Assembly: GCF_020193575.1 (NCBI RefSeq)
Contig: NZ_JADYVD010000038.1
Span: 18,024 to 82,023 of the forward strand
DNA from: Ensifer sp. IC4062
Lineage (GTDB): Bacteria; Pseudomonadota; Alphaproteobacteria; Rhizobiales; Rhizobiaceae
Length of the DNA stretch: 64,000 bases
Reading direction: 5' to 3'
Positions within the stretch are counted from its first letter, which is position 1, and every line of letters starts with the position of its first letter. Positions 1 to 9,281 of this stretch are shown piece after piece. The notes beneath the pieces were generated by a model that saw only the letters and a program-made list of their open reading frames with translations, did not search any database and was not told the origin of the DNA. A program made the translations under genes and the position numbers.

Positions 1-1
1 A

Positions 2-169
2 AGAGGCTCGCAGAATGCTTTTGCGAGCACCTTCGAATTGGAAAAGGTGCCGCCGCCGTTCCCGATGGAGACGTTCAATCTCAATGTCGTGACCCACTCT
101 CGCAGAGCCAAGGATGCTGGCTTGCTTTGGTTCGTCAACCTGCTGCGTCGTGTCTGGCGTGAAGTGTAG
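2..169 (+). CDS. C-terminal end of a LysR-type transcriptional regulator (partial)
   Basis: An open frame enters from the left edge and stops with TAG at 167-169. The 55 visible residues contain a hydrophobic strand followed by VVTHSRR and [15 protein letters not shown], which resembles the last beta strand and helix of LysR-type effector domains (strand, W/T-H-x-R, D-x-G-x-x-W, helix). Only the tail is present, so neither the DNA-binding domain nor the ligand can be judged. It ends about 100 bp before the catalase gene on the same strand, so it could be a neighbouring regulator, but no link is shown. The family assignment rests on a short match. Confidence 0.5.
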   Translation, partial: RGSQNAFASTFELEKVPPPFPMETFNLNVVTHSRRAKDAGLLWFVNLLRRVWREV

Positions 170-269
170 TCACGAAAGGCACTCCCCCTTCAACGCTCCC
201 TCGCGTCATACAAGACAAGGAGACAAGCATCGGGAAACTGCGAGCCTCCCCAAGACGGAGCAACTCTCG

Positions 270-1721
270 ATGACGAACGACGCAAAAGAGAAATCACTTA
301 CGACTGCCTCCGGAACTCCAGTCGTGGACAACCTGAACATCCAGACCGCGGGACCCCGCGGTCCAGCGCTGCTGCAGGACGTCTGGCTGATCGAAAAGCT
401 GGCACACTTCGACCGCGAGGTTATCCCGGAGCGCCGCATGCATGCCAAGGGCGCAGGCGCTTACGGGACCTTTACTGTCACGCACGACATCACCGCTTAC
501 ACCCGTGCGAAGCTCTTCTCCGAAGTCGGCAAGAAGACGCCGATGTTCGTGCGCTTCTCGACCGTTGCCGGAGAACGCGGCGCAGCTGACGCCGAGCGCG
601 ATATCCGCGGCTTCGCCATGAAATTCTACACCGAGCAAGGCAATTGGGACTTGGTTGGCAACAACACGCCCGTGTTCTTTTTCCGCGACCCGTTGCGCTT
701 CCCTGACCTAAACCACGCCATCAAGCGCGATCCGCGAACTGGCATGCGTAGCGCCCATAACAATTGGGACTTTTGGTCGTTGCTCCCTGAAGCGCTTCAC
801 CAGGGGACTATCGTGATGAGCGACCGCGGTATCCCGCGAAGCTTCAGACACATGCACGGCTTCGGCAGCCACACTTTCAGCCTCATTAATGCCGAAAATC
901 AACGGTTCTGGGTAAAATTCACCTTCAAGACGCAACAGGGCATTGAAAATCTGACCGACGCAGAGGCGGAGGCGGTCATTGCTAAGGACAGGGAAAGCAA
1001 CCAGCGGGACCTCTTCTACAGCATCGAAAGCGGCGACTTCCCGCGGTGGACGATGTACGTGCAGATAATGCCGGAGGCCGACGCGGCGAACTACCACCTA
1101 AACCCATTCGATCTCACCAAGGTGTGGCCCCATGCAGACTACCCGTTGATCGAAGTCGGGGTCGTTGAGTTGAACCGAAACCCCGAGAACTTCTTCGCAG
1201 AAGTCGAACAGGCGGCATTCTCCCCGGCAAACGTCGTGCCGGGTATCGGCTTCTCTCCTGACAAGATGTTGCAGGCTCGCCTGTTTTCTTACGCAGACAC
1301 TCAACGCTACCGCTTGGGCGTCAATTTCAACCACATCCCGGTCAACGCAGCGCAGTGCCCTGTCCATAGTTATCATCGTGATGGACAAATGCGAGTGGAC
1401 GGCAACCTCGGCCGAGCCCCGTCGTATTTTCCCAACAGCGCGGGAGAGTGGCAGGATCAACCCGACTTCTCGGAACCGCCGCTTGCCGTCGACGGACCAG
1501 CGGCGCATTGGGACCACCGCGTAGACGAGGACTACTATTCGCAGCCCGGCAACCTCTTCCGTATGATGACGCCCTCCCAGAGACAGGTTCTGTTCGAGAA
1601 CACGGCCCGAGCGATCGACGGAGCGAGCCAGGACGTCATAAGGCGACACATCGAGAACTGCCGGCGCGCCGATCCGGCGTACGGGGAAGGGGTGGCGAAA
1701 GCAGTCGGGTTATCTCTCTAG
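270..1721 (+). CDS. Heme catalase (small-subunit, clade 3 type)
   Basis: Monofunctional heme catalase, which converts hydrogen peroxide to water and oxygen in the cytoplasm. The 483-residue length fits small-subunit catalases. The distal histidine lies in [12 protein letters not shown] near residue 58, the asparagine motif is [12 protein letters not shown], and the proximal heme tyrosine is in [13 protein letters not shown] longer open frame begins at 114, but the family N-terminus ([20 protein letters not shown]) follows directly from the ATG at 270, so I chose that start. A flavin disulfide reductase follows on the same strand after a 139-bp gap, which suggests an oxidative-stress role for the pair. 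Confidence 0.95.
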   Translation: MTNDAKEKSLTTASGTPVVDNLNIQTAGPRGPALLQDVWLIEKLAHFDREVIPERRMHAKGAGAYGTFTVTHDITAYTRAKLFSEVGKKTPMFVRFSTVAGERGAADAERDIRGFAMKFYTEQGNWDLVGNNTPVFFFRDPLRFPDLNHAIKRDPRTGMRSAHNNWDFWSLLPEALHQGTIVMSDRGIPRSFRHMHGFGSHTFSLINAENQRFWVKFTFKTQQGIENLTDAEAEAVIAKDRESNQRDLFYSIESGDFPRWTMYVQIMPEADAANYHLNPFDLTKVWPHADYPLIEVGVVELNRNPENFFAEVEQAAFSPANVVPGIGFSPDKMLQARLFSYADTQRYRLGVNFNHIPVNAAQCPVHSYHRDGQMRVDGNLGRAPSYFPNSAGEWQDQPDFSEPPLAVDGPAAHWDHRVDEDYYSQPGNLFRMMTPSQRQVLFENTARAIDGASQDVIRRHIENCRRADPAYGEGVAKAVGLSL

Positions 1722-1860
1722 CAGACCCGCAGACCTGAGCCGCCTGCCAGCGCCGCACTCGATCCAGGCTTCACGTTTCGCCGTGAACGCCTGGACGCAA
1801 TGTTCAAATGTTCTCCGCTACCGTGGGATTCTGCCGCGTAGCGCCCAAAGGAACCAATCC

Positions 1861-3243
1861 ATGACTGAAGTAGAAAAGTATGACCTCATCGTCTTTGGTG
1901 GCGGCAAGGCGGGAAAAACGCTTGCCATGGACGAAGCCCGCGCCGGAAAAAAAGTGGCAATGATCGAGGCCGGAATGATCGGCGGCTCGTGTATCAACGT
2001 CGCCTGCATTCCCAGCAAGACGTTCATTCGCAGCGCCGAAATCGCTCATACGGTCGGGCAGGCGACGCAGTTCGGCCTCTCTGAAGCAGCAGCCGAACCG
2101 GATATGGGAATTGTCGCCGCTCGAACCGCGACCGTGGTGGGTGAGATGGTCAGGACGAACCAATCGGGGTTCGACGCTAGCGGCCTGGAGCTGTTGTTGG
2201 GTTGGGGCGCGTTCGTCGCCCCCGGAATCATCGCGGTGGCGGGCATCGCTGGCCCGCGGCACGTGACCGCCGACAGTATATTCATCAATCTCGGAACGGT
2301 CGCCGACATACCGAATGTTCCCGGGCTGAAAGACGCCAGCCCCCTCACACACGTAGAAGCTCTGCGTATCGGAGAATCTGTACGCAAGCTGTTGATCCTC
2401 GGCGGCGGTTTCATCGCCCTTGAGCTTGGCCAGGCTTTTAAGAGACTGGGGACCAAGGTGACGATCATTGAACGGGGTCAACGCCTCCTGCCGCGAGAGG
2501 ACGAGGACGTCGCCGAGAATATTCTGGCGGCGATGAAGAACCAGGGCCTCGAAGTGGTGCTCGGCTGCGAGGTGGCTGCAGTGGAGGGGAAGTCCGGCTC
2601 AGCCGTCAGGGTGACCGCCGCCGATGGGAGTAGTTTTGACGGAACGCACCTGCTTGTCGCCACCGGCCGTCGGCCGAGGACCAAGGATATCGGCCTTGAG
2701 ATCGCCGGCGTTGCGACCGACGAACGCGGCTTCATTGAGGTTGATGATCATCTCAGAACGACGGCCAATGGTATTTGGGCAATGGGCGAGGTCGCCGGAA
2801 CGCCCATGTTTACCCACGCGTCGCTCGATGACTACCGGATCGTCAAGAGTGACCTTAACGGCGGCACCCGGCGCACGACTGACAGAACCATTCCATATTG
2901 CGTTTTCATCGATCCTGAATATGCCCGCATCGGGCTCAACGAAGAGGACGCCCGCCGGGAAGGTTCGGCCTACCGTGTCGCAAAGCTGCCGATGGACGTC
3001 ATACCTCGCGCTCGGACGCTATCCCGCCGGGACGGGTTCATGAAGGCGATCGTTGCAGCACACAACGATGAGATAATTGGATTCAGCATGCTCGGCGAGA
3101 ACGCGGGCGAGGTGATGAGCGTCGTCCAGATGGCGATGCTCGGAAAACTTCCGTATACGGCGCTACGAGACTGCATCTTCGCGCACCCCACGATTTCGGA
3201 AGGCCTGAACATGCTTTTCGCGAACGTCCGCAGCCCGACCTGA
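1861..3243 (+). CDS. FAD-dependent pyridine nucleotide-disulfide oxidoreductase (mercuric/dihydrolipoyl reductase-like)
   Basis: A 460-residue flavoprotein disulfide reductase. It has the N-terminal FAD dinucleotide fold (IVFGGGKAGKT), the redox-active pair in GGSCINVACIPSK near residues 38-50, a central NAD(P) fold (LILGGGFIALELGQ), an ATGRRP motif, and a C-terminal dimerisation domain with the catalytic HPT sequence (FAHPTISEGL). The second redox cysteine is preceded by Ala rather than the usual Gly. The substrate cannot be told from the sequence; it lacks the extra N-terminal HMA domain and C-terminal cysteine pair of classical MerA. The start at 1861 follows an AAAGGAA ribosome site; an upstream in-frame start at 1783 looks non-coding. 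It follows the catalase gene and may serve thiol recycling. Confidence 0.85.
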   Translation: MTEVEKYDLIVFGGGKAGKTLAMDEARAGKKVAMIEAGMIGGSCINVACIPSKTFIRSAEIAHTVGQATQFGLSEAAAEPDMGIVAARTATVVGEMVRTNQSGFDASGLELLLGWGAFVAPGIIAVAGIAGPRHVTADSIFINLGTVADIPNVPGLKDASPLTHVEALRIGESVRKLLILGGGFIALELGQAFKRLGTKVTIIERGQRLLPREDEDVAENILAAMKNQGLEVVLGCEVAAVEGKSGSAVRVTAADGSSFDGTHLLVATGRRPRTKDIGLEIAGVATDERGFIEVDDHLRTTANGIWAMGEVAGTPMFTHASLDDYRIVKSDLNGGTRRTTDRTIPYCVFIDPEYARIGLNEEDARREGSAYRVAKLPMDVIPRARTLSRRDGFMKAIVAAHNDEIIGFSMLGENAGEVMSVVQMAMLGKLPYTALRDCIFAHPTISEGLNMLFANVRSPT

Positions 3244-3304
3244 GTACATATCTCGACGGCCGATATGACGGCGGTGTCGGTGGTTTTCCGACCTCGCCGG
3301 CAGG

Positions 3305-3673
3305 TCAGCGCTTGAGGGCGACCTCGATAAAATGAATAAGGCAGTCGACCTCCACGGGCTTGGCGAGGAATGCCAAAGCGCCCCCGTCCATGGCCGAACT
3401 GCGGGTTTTCTCGTCTCGATACGATGTCATGAAAATGATGGGCGGCTTGGGTGGTTGGTGATTTAGGCGGTCCTGAAGCTCCAGACCGCTGAGACCTGGC
3501 ATTTTGACGTCCAAGAGGATGCAGCCGATCACTGCCCTGTCGCCATTTGCGAGAAAGTCCTCTGCAGATGCAAAGACCTGGCTTGTGTACCCGCAAGACT
3601 GCACGAGGCTGTCAAGAGCTTCTCGAATGGCGTCGTCGTCGTCAACGATGGCTACGGTCAAGGGCGAGAACAC
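3305..3673 (-). CDS. Single-domain response regulator (CheY/FixJ-type receiver)
   Basis: A 122-residue protein consisting only of a receiver domain. Acidic residues follow VAIVDDDD, the phosphoacceptor aspartate is in ILLDVKMPG near residue 54, the switch Thr/Ser is in IIFMTSY, and the conserved lysine is in LAKPVE. There is no output domain, so it would act by protein contact or as a phosphate sink. GTG is the start codon. It lies just downstream of the FixJ-type regulator and kinase genes on the same strand, with a 63-bp gap, and is plausibly the third member of that operon. Confidence 0.85.
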   Translation of the reverse strand: MFSPLTVAIVDDDDAIREALDSLVQSCGYTSQVFASAEDFLANGDRAVIGCILLDVKMPGLSGLELQDRLNHQPPKPPIIFMTSYRDEKTRSSAMDGGALAFLAKPVEVDCLIHFIEVALKR

Positions 3674-3736
3674 GGCGTGGAGCTTTCGTGGGTTGGTTCG
3701 GGGTTGACGATATCCCGGAACCGTAGGACGGGGGTA

Positions 3737-4387
3737 TCATACGTCGGTGTGAGCGTGATTGGCTTCCAGCACTTCAAACTTTTTGACGAGGTCGGTGACG
3801 GACTTCGCCTCCATCTTTCTCATGCCGTTTCCGCGATGAATCTTTACGGTGATTTCGCTAATGCCGAGGTTGAACGCAATCTGCTTGTTCATGAGCCCCT
3901 TGACGACTTCCTGCATCACCTCACGTTCGCGCTGCGTGAGACTCCTGTATCTTGCCGAAAGTGCTCCGATCAATTCGGATTGCTGCTGTCGCTTGGAGCT
4001 CACTTCGAAGGCGGCACGCACGGCGTCTAGCACGTCCTGGTCTCCGAACGGCTTCGCGAGAAAGTCCAGCGCACCAGCCTTCATCGCTCTCACGCTCATC
4101 GGAATGTCTCCATAGCCTGTCATGAAGATGATCGGCATGCGGTTTCCGGTTCGCTCGAGTTCACTTTGAAAGTCAAGGCCGTTGACCCCGGGCAGGTGGA
4201 CGTCGAGCAGCAGGCAGCCGGGTCCGGGGAGACCTCCAGAGTTCAGGAAGTCCGCTGTGTTCGGGTAGGTTACAGCAGCGATGTCAGCGGAGCGGAAGAG
4301 GTCAGTCAGCGATTCACGAAAGGCCTCGTCGTCCTCGATAATGTGGACGGTTGGCACGGGTCTGGAAGATGCCTGCCGCGCGCTCAC
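3737..4387 (-). CDS. FixJ/NarL-family response regulator (receiver + LuxR HTH)
   Basis: A 216-residue response regulator. The N-terminal receiver has acidic residues in HIIEDDEA, the phospho-Asp in LLLDVHLPG, Thr in IIFMTGYGD and Lys in FLAKPFG. The C-terminal LuxR-type helix-turn-helix contains LTQREREVMQEVVKGLMNKQIA and EITVKIHRG. The start is GTG at 4387, inside a GTGA overlap with the stop of the upstream histidine kinase, so the two are translationally coupled cognate partners. The closely similar pair at 51289-53489 is a paralogous system. Target genes are not known. Confidence 0.9.
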   Translation of the reverse strand: MSARQASSRPVPTVHIIEDDEAFRESLTDLFRSADIAAVTYPNTADFLNSGGLPGPGCLLLDVHLPGVNGLDFQSELERTGNRMPIIFMTGYGDIPMSVRAMKAGALDFLAKPFGDQDVLDAVRAAFEVSSKRQQQSELIGALSARYRSLTQREREVMQEVVKGLMNKQIAFNLGISEITVKIHRGNGMRKMEAKSVTDLVKKFEVLEANHAHTDV

Positions 4388-6018
4388 TGCGTCGCCTGTA
4401 GAGGGATCGTCATTTCGAACAACGCTCCATTGGTTGCATTCATTCCGGTCAGACTTCCTCCCATTCCCTCCATCGTCGCGCGACTGATAGAAAGACCGAT
4501 CCCCATCCCGTCTGGTTTTGTGGTGAAGAAGGGCGCGAAGAGCTTTTCCTTTATGCCGTCGCTCATCCCAGGACCGAAATCTCTCACTTTCAAGGACAAC
4601 GCCTCATCGCTCTTCCGTGCCAGTGACAGCTGAATGAGTCGGTCGCTTTCAGGAACACCCGCGACTGCGTGGATGCCATTGGAGATTAGATTAATCAGCA
4701 CCTGTTGGAGCTCGATCCGGACCGCGTGCACGGTGGGCAAACCTTCATCGATGTCCAATGTCAATTGCACCGCATCACGCTGCAGCTCATGATCCATGAG
4801 CGCACGAGTTTCCTCGATAAGGTCCGGTACGGATACAATCTCGAATTTGCGCTTCTCCTGCTTTATGAAATTCCGAGTGTTCAGAATGATATCACTCGCC
4901 CTTTGGCTGTCGCGGATCATACGCTCGGCGGAGCCTCTCACCGCGATCAAGTCCGGTGGCTCCTTGTCGAGCCATCGCAACAGGGTCTGCGCATTTACAA
5001 CGAGCGCTCCCAGAGGCTGATTCAACTCATGAGCAAGGGAGGCCGACATTGCTCCCATCGTGGCTGCGCGGGCAGCGTTTGTGAGCTCCGCTTGGGCATC
5101 GCGTAGCGCCCGGTGGGTCTTTTCACGATGGGTGATGTCAAACATGGCGACGGCTACACGCCCGAAAGCAGCAGGATCGTCCGGGAACCTCAGGCTCAAC
5201 AGGACTTCGCGTTTGCTCCCATCATAAGTGACAATAGTGCACTTGCCCTCGAACCGATTGCGGCCGCGGAAGACGCAATCGAGAATTTCGGCCATCGACT
5301 CCATGTTAGTCGGAAGAAGCGACTGCAGCGAAGCCGGAATCTGTTCTCCCGGAGGGAGTCCAATGAGCTCTCTAGCCGCGTCATTGGCCGCGATCGTTCG
5401 AATTCGCGAGACGGCTTCCGCCATGACGTGCGGATGGGCGGAGGCGTGGGTGCGGAAATCATGAACACCTGCCGCTTTCAGTGAAACGAGAAACTCGCGG
5501 GCCAATGAGTAGTCCCGTTCCCATAGTGCCACTCGGCTTTCTTCAAAGATCGAGCGATAGCGACTCTCGCTTTCAGACAGCGCGCTGTTGGCTTGGATAA
5601 GCTGACTGTGAGCCGCATCGTTGCGGAGGATCAGGGCGCACGTGATAGAAAGCGCCGCCAGCGAAACGGCCAATCGCAGGGAGCTGGCGAAATCAACGCT
5701 GTCGCTATGACCAATGGCGAAGGCGAGAAAGGCCAGAACTCCACATACACAGGCTGCCGTGATCGTTGCGCACCGCGAGAGAACGGGTGCGGCGAGAAGA
5801 AGAGCGACCACGTAGAGCACCGCAATGGCGCTTTCAATCGTCGTGAAGGCGTCGATGTAGAAGACCACGCCCGAGAGCGGCAGCGCAAATATCGCCGTGG
5901 GGAGTTCCTGAGCTACGTCTCGGCGCGAAAGCCCATCTTTCATCCATCCACTCGTCGTCACCCGAGCACTCCCGCATTCGATGAAGTCGACGGTTACGTT
6001 GAGGACTTTCCGGCGCAC
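4384..6018 (-). CDS. Membrane sensor histidine kinase with PAS domain
   Basis: A sensor kinase of up to 544 residues. The N-terminal third has several hydrophobic segments (about residues 40-135, for example AIAVLYVVALLLAAPVLS), followed by a PAS-like region around 150-300. The HisKA box is SASLAHELNQPLGALV, and the HATPase domain has the N box (LINLISNGIHAV), G1 (DFGPGMSD), F box (FAPFFTTKPDGMG) and G2 (GIGLSI). GTG at 6018 opens the frame; ATG at 5943 is an equally good start, since neither has a clear ribosome site. It overlaps the downstream FixJ-type regulator by 4 bases. The signal sensed is unknown. Confidence 0.88.
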   Translation of the reverse strand: MRRKVLNVTVDFIECGSARVTTSGWMKDGLSRRDVAQELPTAIFALPLSGVVFYIDAFTTIESAIAVLYVVALLLAAPVLSRCATITAACVCGVLAFLAFAIGHSDSVDFASSLRLAVSLAALSITCALILRNDAAHSQLIQANSALSESESRYRSIFEESRVALWERDYSLAREFLVSLKAAGVHDFRTHASAHPHVMAEAVSRIRTIAANDAARELIGLPPGEQIPASLQSLLPTNMESMAEILDCVFRGRNRFEGKCTIVTYDGSKREVLLSLRFPDDPAAFGRVAVAMFDITHREKTHRALRDAQAELTNAARAATMGAMSASLAHELNQPLGALVVNAQTLLRWLDKEPPDLIAVRGSAERMIRDSQRASDIILNTRNFIKQEKRKFEIVSVPDLIEETRALMDHELQRDAVQLTLDIDEGLPTVHAVRIELQQVLINLISNGIHAVAGVPESDRLIQLSLARKSDEALSLKVRDFGPGMSDGIKEKLFAPFFTTKPDGMGIGLSISRATMEGMGGSLTGMNATNGALFEMTIPLQATQ

Positions 6019-6155
6019 GACACAGACCGTAAAAAGCTCTGTCCCGCTTACCGAGGTTCCAATGAATACGCGTGGAAACTAACACAGGGGATCAAGTGGA
6101 TAGATTATACTCGAGCATAGTCTTAGGCGTTGTTTAGTAGATAAAACTGAAATTG

Positions 6156-6325
6156 GAGGCCGTCCCCGGCGGCATGGGGACGGCCTCGGCGGACCAACTG
6201 TCCGCACTGCCTCGGCGGGAGGGGAGGCCGAGGCAGGCAACGCGCAAATAGCGCGTGGTCCGCTCTGTTAGAGGAGGGGAGCTCTTTCGCTGCGGACAAG
6301 AAAATAACTATCATCGAGCGTTGCG
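6156..6325 (-). ncRNA. Candidate sRNA with anti-Shine-Dalgarno hairpin loops
   Basis: The gap between the histidine kinase start and the LysR gene holds four consecutive perfect stems. Read on the minus strand they are: GTCCGC/GCGGAC (6297-6258), whose interior exposes CCCCTCCTC; GCCTCGGC/GCCGAGGC (6234-6209) with loop CTCCCCTCCC; GCGGAC/GTCCGC (6205-6189); and a 12-bp stem (6187-6156) followed by a moderately U-rich stretch that could terminate. A TATAAT-like box lies at 6338-6333 on the minus strand. Two hairpins with CU-rich loops resemble the anti-SD architecture of alphaproteobacterial CuckooRNA/alpha-r14-type sRNAs. The 5' end is a guess and no -35 box was found. On the plus strand the same stems would expose SD-like loops. 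Confidence 0.3.
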
Positions 6326-6465
6326 CATTTAAATTATACTCAGGTTTGACCACGGATACTCGCCTCTTCGGAAGTACCGGCAAACACCCCGTTCAAGACT
6401 TCCCGAATTGAATAGTGCCGGTTCACCGCATACATCAGCCTTCTTTTCGAAGACGAAGGAGGTCG

Positions 6466-7386
6466 ATGACCGTGGATCGCTTGAAAACCATGGAGGTCTT
6501 TGTGAGGGTCGTGGAGGCTGGCAGCCTTTCCAAAGCGGCTGCGACACTCTCCGCGCCTCGTTCCTCAGTCACAATGGCAATGAACCGCCTTGAAAAGCAC
6601 CTTGGCGTCCGGTTGCTGCAGCGGACAACGAGAAACCTTAGTCTTACCGCCGATGGCGAAGCATACTACGCGGAATGCCGCCGAATTTTACACGACATCG
6701 ACGCCATGGAGGCGAGTCTTAGACGGGACCCCAAGTCTCTTGAGGGGCGGCTCCGTATCGAAATGCCAGTGTCGATCGCGACGTCCGTGGTTATACCTAA
6801 GCTGGACGTCTTCAGAAGCCGTCATCCAGGAATTCGGATCGCGATCGGAGCAAACGACCGTCGGCTCGACCTTGTTCAGGAGGGCATCGATTGCACAATC
6901 AGAACCGGCGAATTGGCCGACTCTGCCTTGGTCGGCAAGCGTGTCGGCGGGTTCAACTGGATCACCTGCGCAACTCCGGAATATCTCTCCGCCAATCCAG
7001 CACCGAAAACTCCGGCCGACCTAAAGGCACATAAGCTGGTTGGTTATTTTCACGGCGACGGCACGGGCGAGAAATGGACCTATATGAACGGTGGCGGACC
7101 GGAAATCGTCCAGGTCGATAGCGACGTTTCAGTCAACGAGACGTCCGCTTATCTTTCGTTGGGGCTAGGGCATCATGGGGTTGTAAGACTCGCGGACTAC
7201 ATTGTCCGACCTTATCTCGACAAAGGCCTGCTGGTGGAGCTACTCGCTGAATACCGACCTCCATCCACCCCTGTCTCGATCTTGTATCCGACATCCAGGC
7301 ATTTATCCCCGGTCGTTCGCGCTTTTGTAGATTGGGCTGCGACCCTCTTCGAACCAGCAGTCCCGAGCTTAGCCGATAAAACATAA
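6466..7386 (+). CDS. LysR-family transcriptional regulator
   Basis: A 306-residue LysR-type regulator. The N-terminal winged HTH (MEVFVRVVEAGSLSKAAATL, then RSSVTMAMNRLEKHLGVRLLQRTTR) is followed by an effector-binding domain of periplasmic-binding fold (SLEGRLRIEMPVSIAT, then DCTIRTGELADSALVGKRVG). ATG at 6466 is preceded by AAGGAGG, a strong ribosome site, which decides against the longer frame beginning at 6415. It is convergent with the AraC pair downstream, and no divergent structural gene lies directly next to it. The inducer and targets are unknown. Confidence 0.92.
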   Translation: MTVDRLKTMEVFVRVVEAGSLSKAAATLSAPRSSVTMAMNRLEKHLGVRLLQRTTRNLSLTADGEAYYAECRRILHDIDAMEASLRRDPKSLEGRLRIEMPVSIATSVVIPKLDVFRSRHPGIRIAIGANDRRLDLVQEGIDCTIRTGELADSALVGKRVGGFNWITCATPEYLSANPAPKTPADLKAHKLVGYFHGDGTGEKWTYMNGGGPEIVQVDSDVSVNETSAYLSLGLGHHGVVRLADYIVRPYLDKGLLVELLAEYRPPSTPVSILYPTSRHLSPVVRAFVDWAATLFEPAVPSLADKT

Positions 7387-7449
7387 CGGGGAAGCCTGAG
7401 CGGCGATCGGCAGCAGAAGTGACCGCTTCGGGCGCTACCCCTTTCAAGC

Positions 7450-8394
7450 CTACTCTGCCGGCTGGCCGGCACGGTTGTGCCGAGTCATTTGGGACCGGTA
7501 GCTCCCCGGCGTCGTTCCATAAATTCGGGTGAAGATACGTGTCAGATGCGCCTGGTCGGTAAACCCACATTCGTACGCAATACTCGCGATCGCTTCCTTA
7601 GTTTCTGAAAGGAGTTCTGCAGCCCTTTCGGCCCGCTTGCTGCGCAACCACTGATGGACCGCAAGGCCGGTCGTCTGCTTGAACGCCTTGCTGAACGTAC
7701 TAACCGGCATGTTACAGACAGCGGCTATGGACTCGAGCGAATGGTCTCTCGTCAGGTCGCCGAGCAGGTACTCTTCGATTTTCTTCATTTGCAATCGCGA
7801 GAGGCTGCTGGACCTCAACAACGGCCGGGCACCGCCACGGTAGTTGTCAAGCAGATACGCGGCGAAGGCGATACCAACGTGATCGAAAAATAGTCTGCCC
7901 GCTGCAGCAGGGTTCTCCAGCGCGGGAAGCAGTGAACGGCAAAGATGCGCGGCGACCGGATCGACCCGCGCCTTCTGGCCCTCAAGACCGTGGAACGCGG
8001 GCATGTCCTCTTGTTCGCAAAGCTCCCGCAACACAAGATCGGGAATATGAAACATCAGGCAGTCGTAGTCCGTCGGTAGATGGGCCCTCGGTTGCTCCTC
8101 AAGGTGAACCATGCTGATCGTATCCTTGGCAAACCCACCGGAGTAGAACAGTCGATCGAACTTCCAAAGCTCGTGATGGCGAAGCGTTTTCAGCTGAAAG
8201 CTAACCACGGACGCCTTTTCGACGGGTATGTTCGCCGTCATTTCTTTCGATCCTTCGTCAGTCCACAGCCTGGTGACCGTCATCTGAGATGATCTGAGCG
8301 AGGAGGTCTTGAGGGTCTGGTAATCTGATACGCCGAAGAGGTGGGCGATCTGTGCGCCCGTAGCGGATCGCGGGCTGTGTCTCTCTCTGTTCAT
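7450..8394 (-). CDS. AraC-family transcriptional regulator (copy 2 of a tandem)
   Basis: A 314-residue regulator with a C-terminal double HTH of the AraC/XylS type (LESIAAVCNMPVSTFSKAFKQ and ASIAYECGFTDQAHLTRIFTR) and an N-terminal cupin-like sensing region of the feruloyl-esterase-activator style. ATG at 8394 overlaps the stop of the preceding AraC gene by 4 bases (ATGA), which decides the start against a longer frame reaching 8559. The two adjacent genes resemble each other over their length (VEKASVVSFQL versus VEDTFIVSLQI near residue 60, same domain order), so they are a tandem duplication. Two further members of the same subfamily lie at 23749 and 34239. Confidence 0.88.
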   Translation of the reverse strand: MNRERHSPRSATGAQIAHLFGVSDYQTLKTSSLRSSQMTVTRLWTDEGSKEMTANIPVEKASVVSFQLKTLRHHELWKFDRLFYSGGFAKDTISMVHLEEQPRAHLPTDYDCLMFHIPDLVLRELCEQEDMPAFHGLEGQKARVDPVAAHLCRSLLPALENPAAAGRLFFDHVGIAFAAYLLDNYRGGARPLLRSSSLSRLQMKKIEEYLLGDLTRDHSLESIAAVCNMPVSTFSKAFKQTTGLAVHQWLRSKRAERAAELLSETKEAIASIAYECGFTDQAHLTRIFTRIYGTTPGSYRSQMTRHNRAGQPAE

Positions 8395-9281
8395 CTGTTC
8401 CGTCTCCAGACGCTGGGCGTCATTCCCACGCCCGCGACGAATGCTCTTGAAAGATGGGCTTGGTCGGCGAACCCGCATTTCGCGGCGATGTCCCTCAGCG
8501 CCAGCTCGGTTGTTAGAAGCAATTCCTGCGCCAGGTCGAGGCGGTAGCGACGCACCCACTGGTTGGGCGTCATTCCAGTTCCCGCACGGAAGGCGGCCGT
8601 GAAACTGGATATCGGAATCTCGAATTCACGCGCGAGGTCGACCAACCCGACCTGAGCGCCCTTTTCGGATATCAACATTTCTTGCGCGGCTCGGAGTTGT
8701 GCCGGCGACAGGTCTGCCTCCTCGCTACGGCGCGATCCGCGGTTAGCGTAACGCGCCGTCAGTTCGTTCAGCATCCCGAAAATGAGCTGATCGACGTAGA
8801 GGCTCGACGCGGTATTTGAACCTGCGAAAGCTGGAAGCAGAGCCCGGCCGAGGTTTGCGATTACTTCGTTGATTTCACCTGGCGTCACATCGAACCCGGT
8901 GACATGGCGATCATGATTGTCTTCGGCAAAGGACTTGAGCGCATCACCCGTGAGGTGCAGTTGAAGACAATCGAATGGGTCTGGAAGGAGGATGCGTGGC
9001 TCCTCGGCCAAATGGACGATATTTATCGAGTTCTGTTCATAGGGCAGGGCATTGGAGAGTTTGCCGCCTTTCCACAGTTCGTGGCGGCCAATGCGCTCGA
9101 TTTGCAGACTTACGATAAAGGTATCTTCGACAGGTATCGGCGCGGTCATCTCGTGACCAAGTCCGCTCGAGATCAGGCGGACGGCCGTGAACCTTGTTGA
9201 CTTGGGAAGACCTGCGAGGCGCTGCGATGCTCTCGTGGCACCAACGTACCTCTCCATTTGCAGGCCGTGATCGGACGACAT
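8391..9281 (-). CDS. AraC-family transcriptional regulator (copy 1 of a tandem)
   Basis: A 296-residue AraC/XylS-type activator. The N-terminal region (about 1-180) is the variable ligand-binding part; the C-terminal part has two helix-turn-helices (LVDLAREFEIPISSFTAAF and LRDIAAKCGFADQAHLSRAF). It is first in a two-gene minus-strand operon, translationally coupled to the next AraC paralogue. It may bind direct-repeat operators such as the 20-bp-period repeats found elsewhere in this window, but that link is inference. Confidence 0.88.
   Translation of the reverse strand: MSSDHGLQMERYVGATRASQRLAGLPKSTRFTAVRLISSGLGHEMTAPIPVEDTFIVSLQIERIGRHELWKGGKLSNALPYEQNSINIVHLAEEPRILLPDPFDCLQLHLTGDALKSFAEDNHDRHVTGFDVTPGEINEVIANLGRALLPAFAGSNTASSLYVDQLIFGMLNELTARYANRGSRRSEEADLSPAQLRAAQEMLISEKGAQVGLVDLAREFEIPISSFTAAFRAGTGMTPNQWVRRYRLDLAQELLLTTELALRDIAAKCGFADQAHLSRAFVAGVGMTPSVWRRNR

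Noticed and set aside
114..269. N-terminal extension of the catalase frame
   Set aside because: It overlaps the LysR tail and has no catalase-like sequence; ATG 270 gives the family N-terminus.
1098..1649. Long minus-strand open frame opposite the catalase gene
   Set aside because: It is the antisense shadow of a clear catalase coding region in GC-rich DNA.
5593..6120. Plus-strand open frame opposite the histidine kinase N-terminus
   Set aside because: Low-complexity charged translation, no ribosome site, and it lies antisense to a recognised gene.
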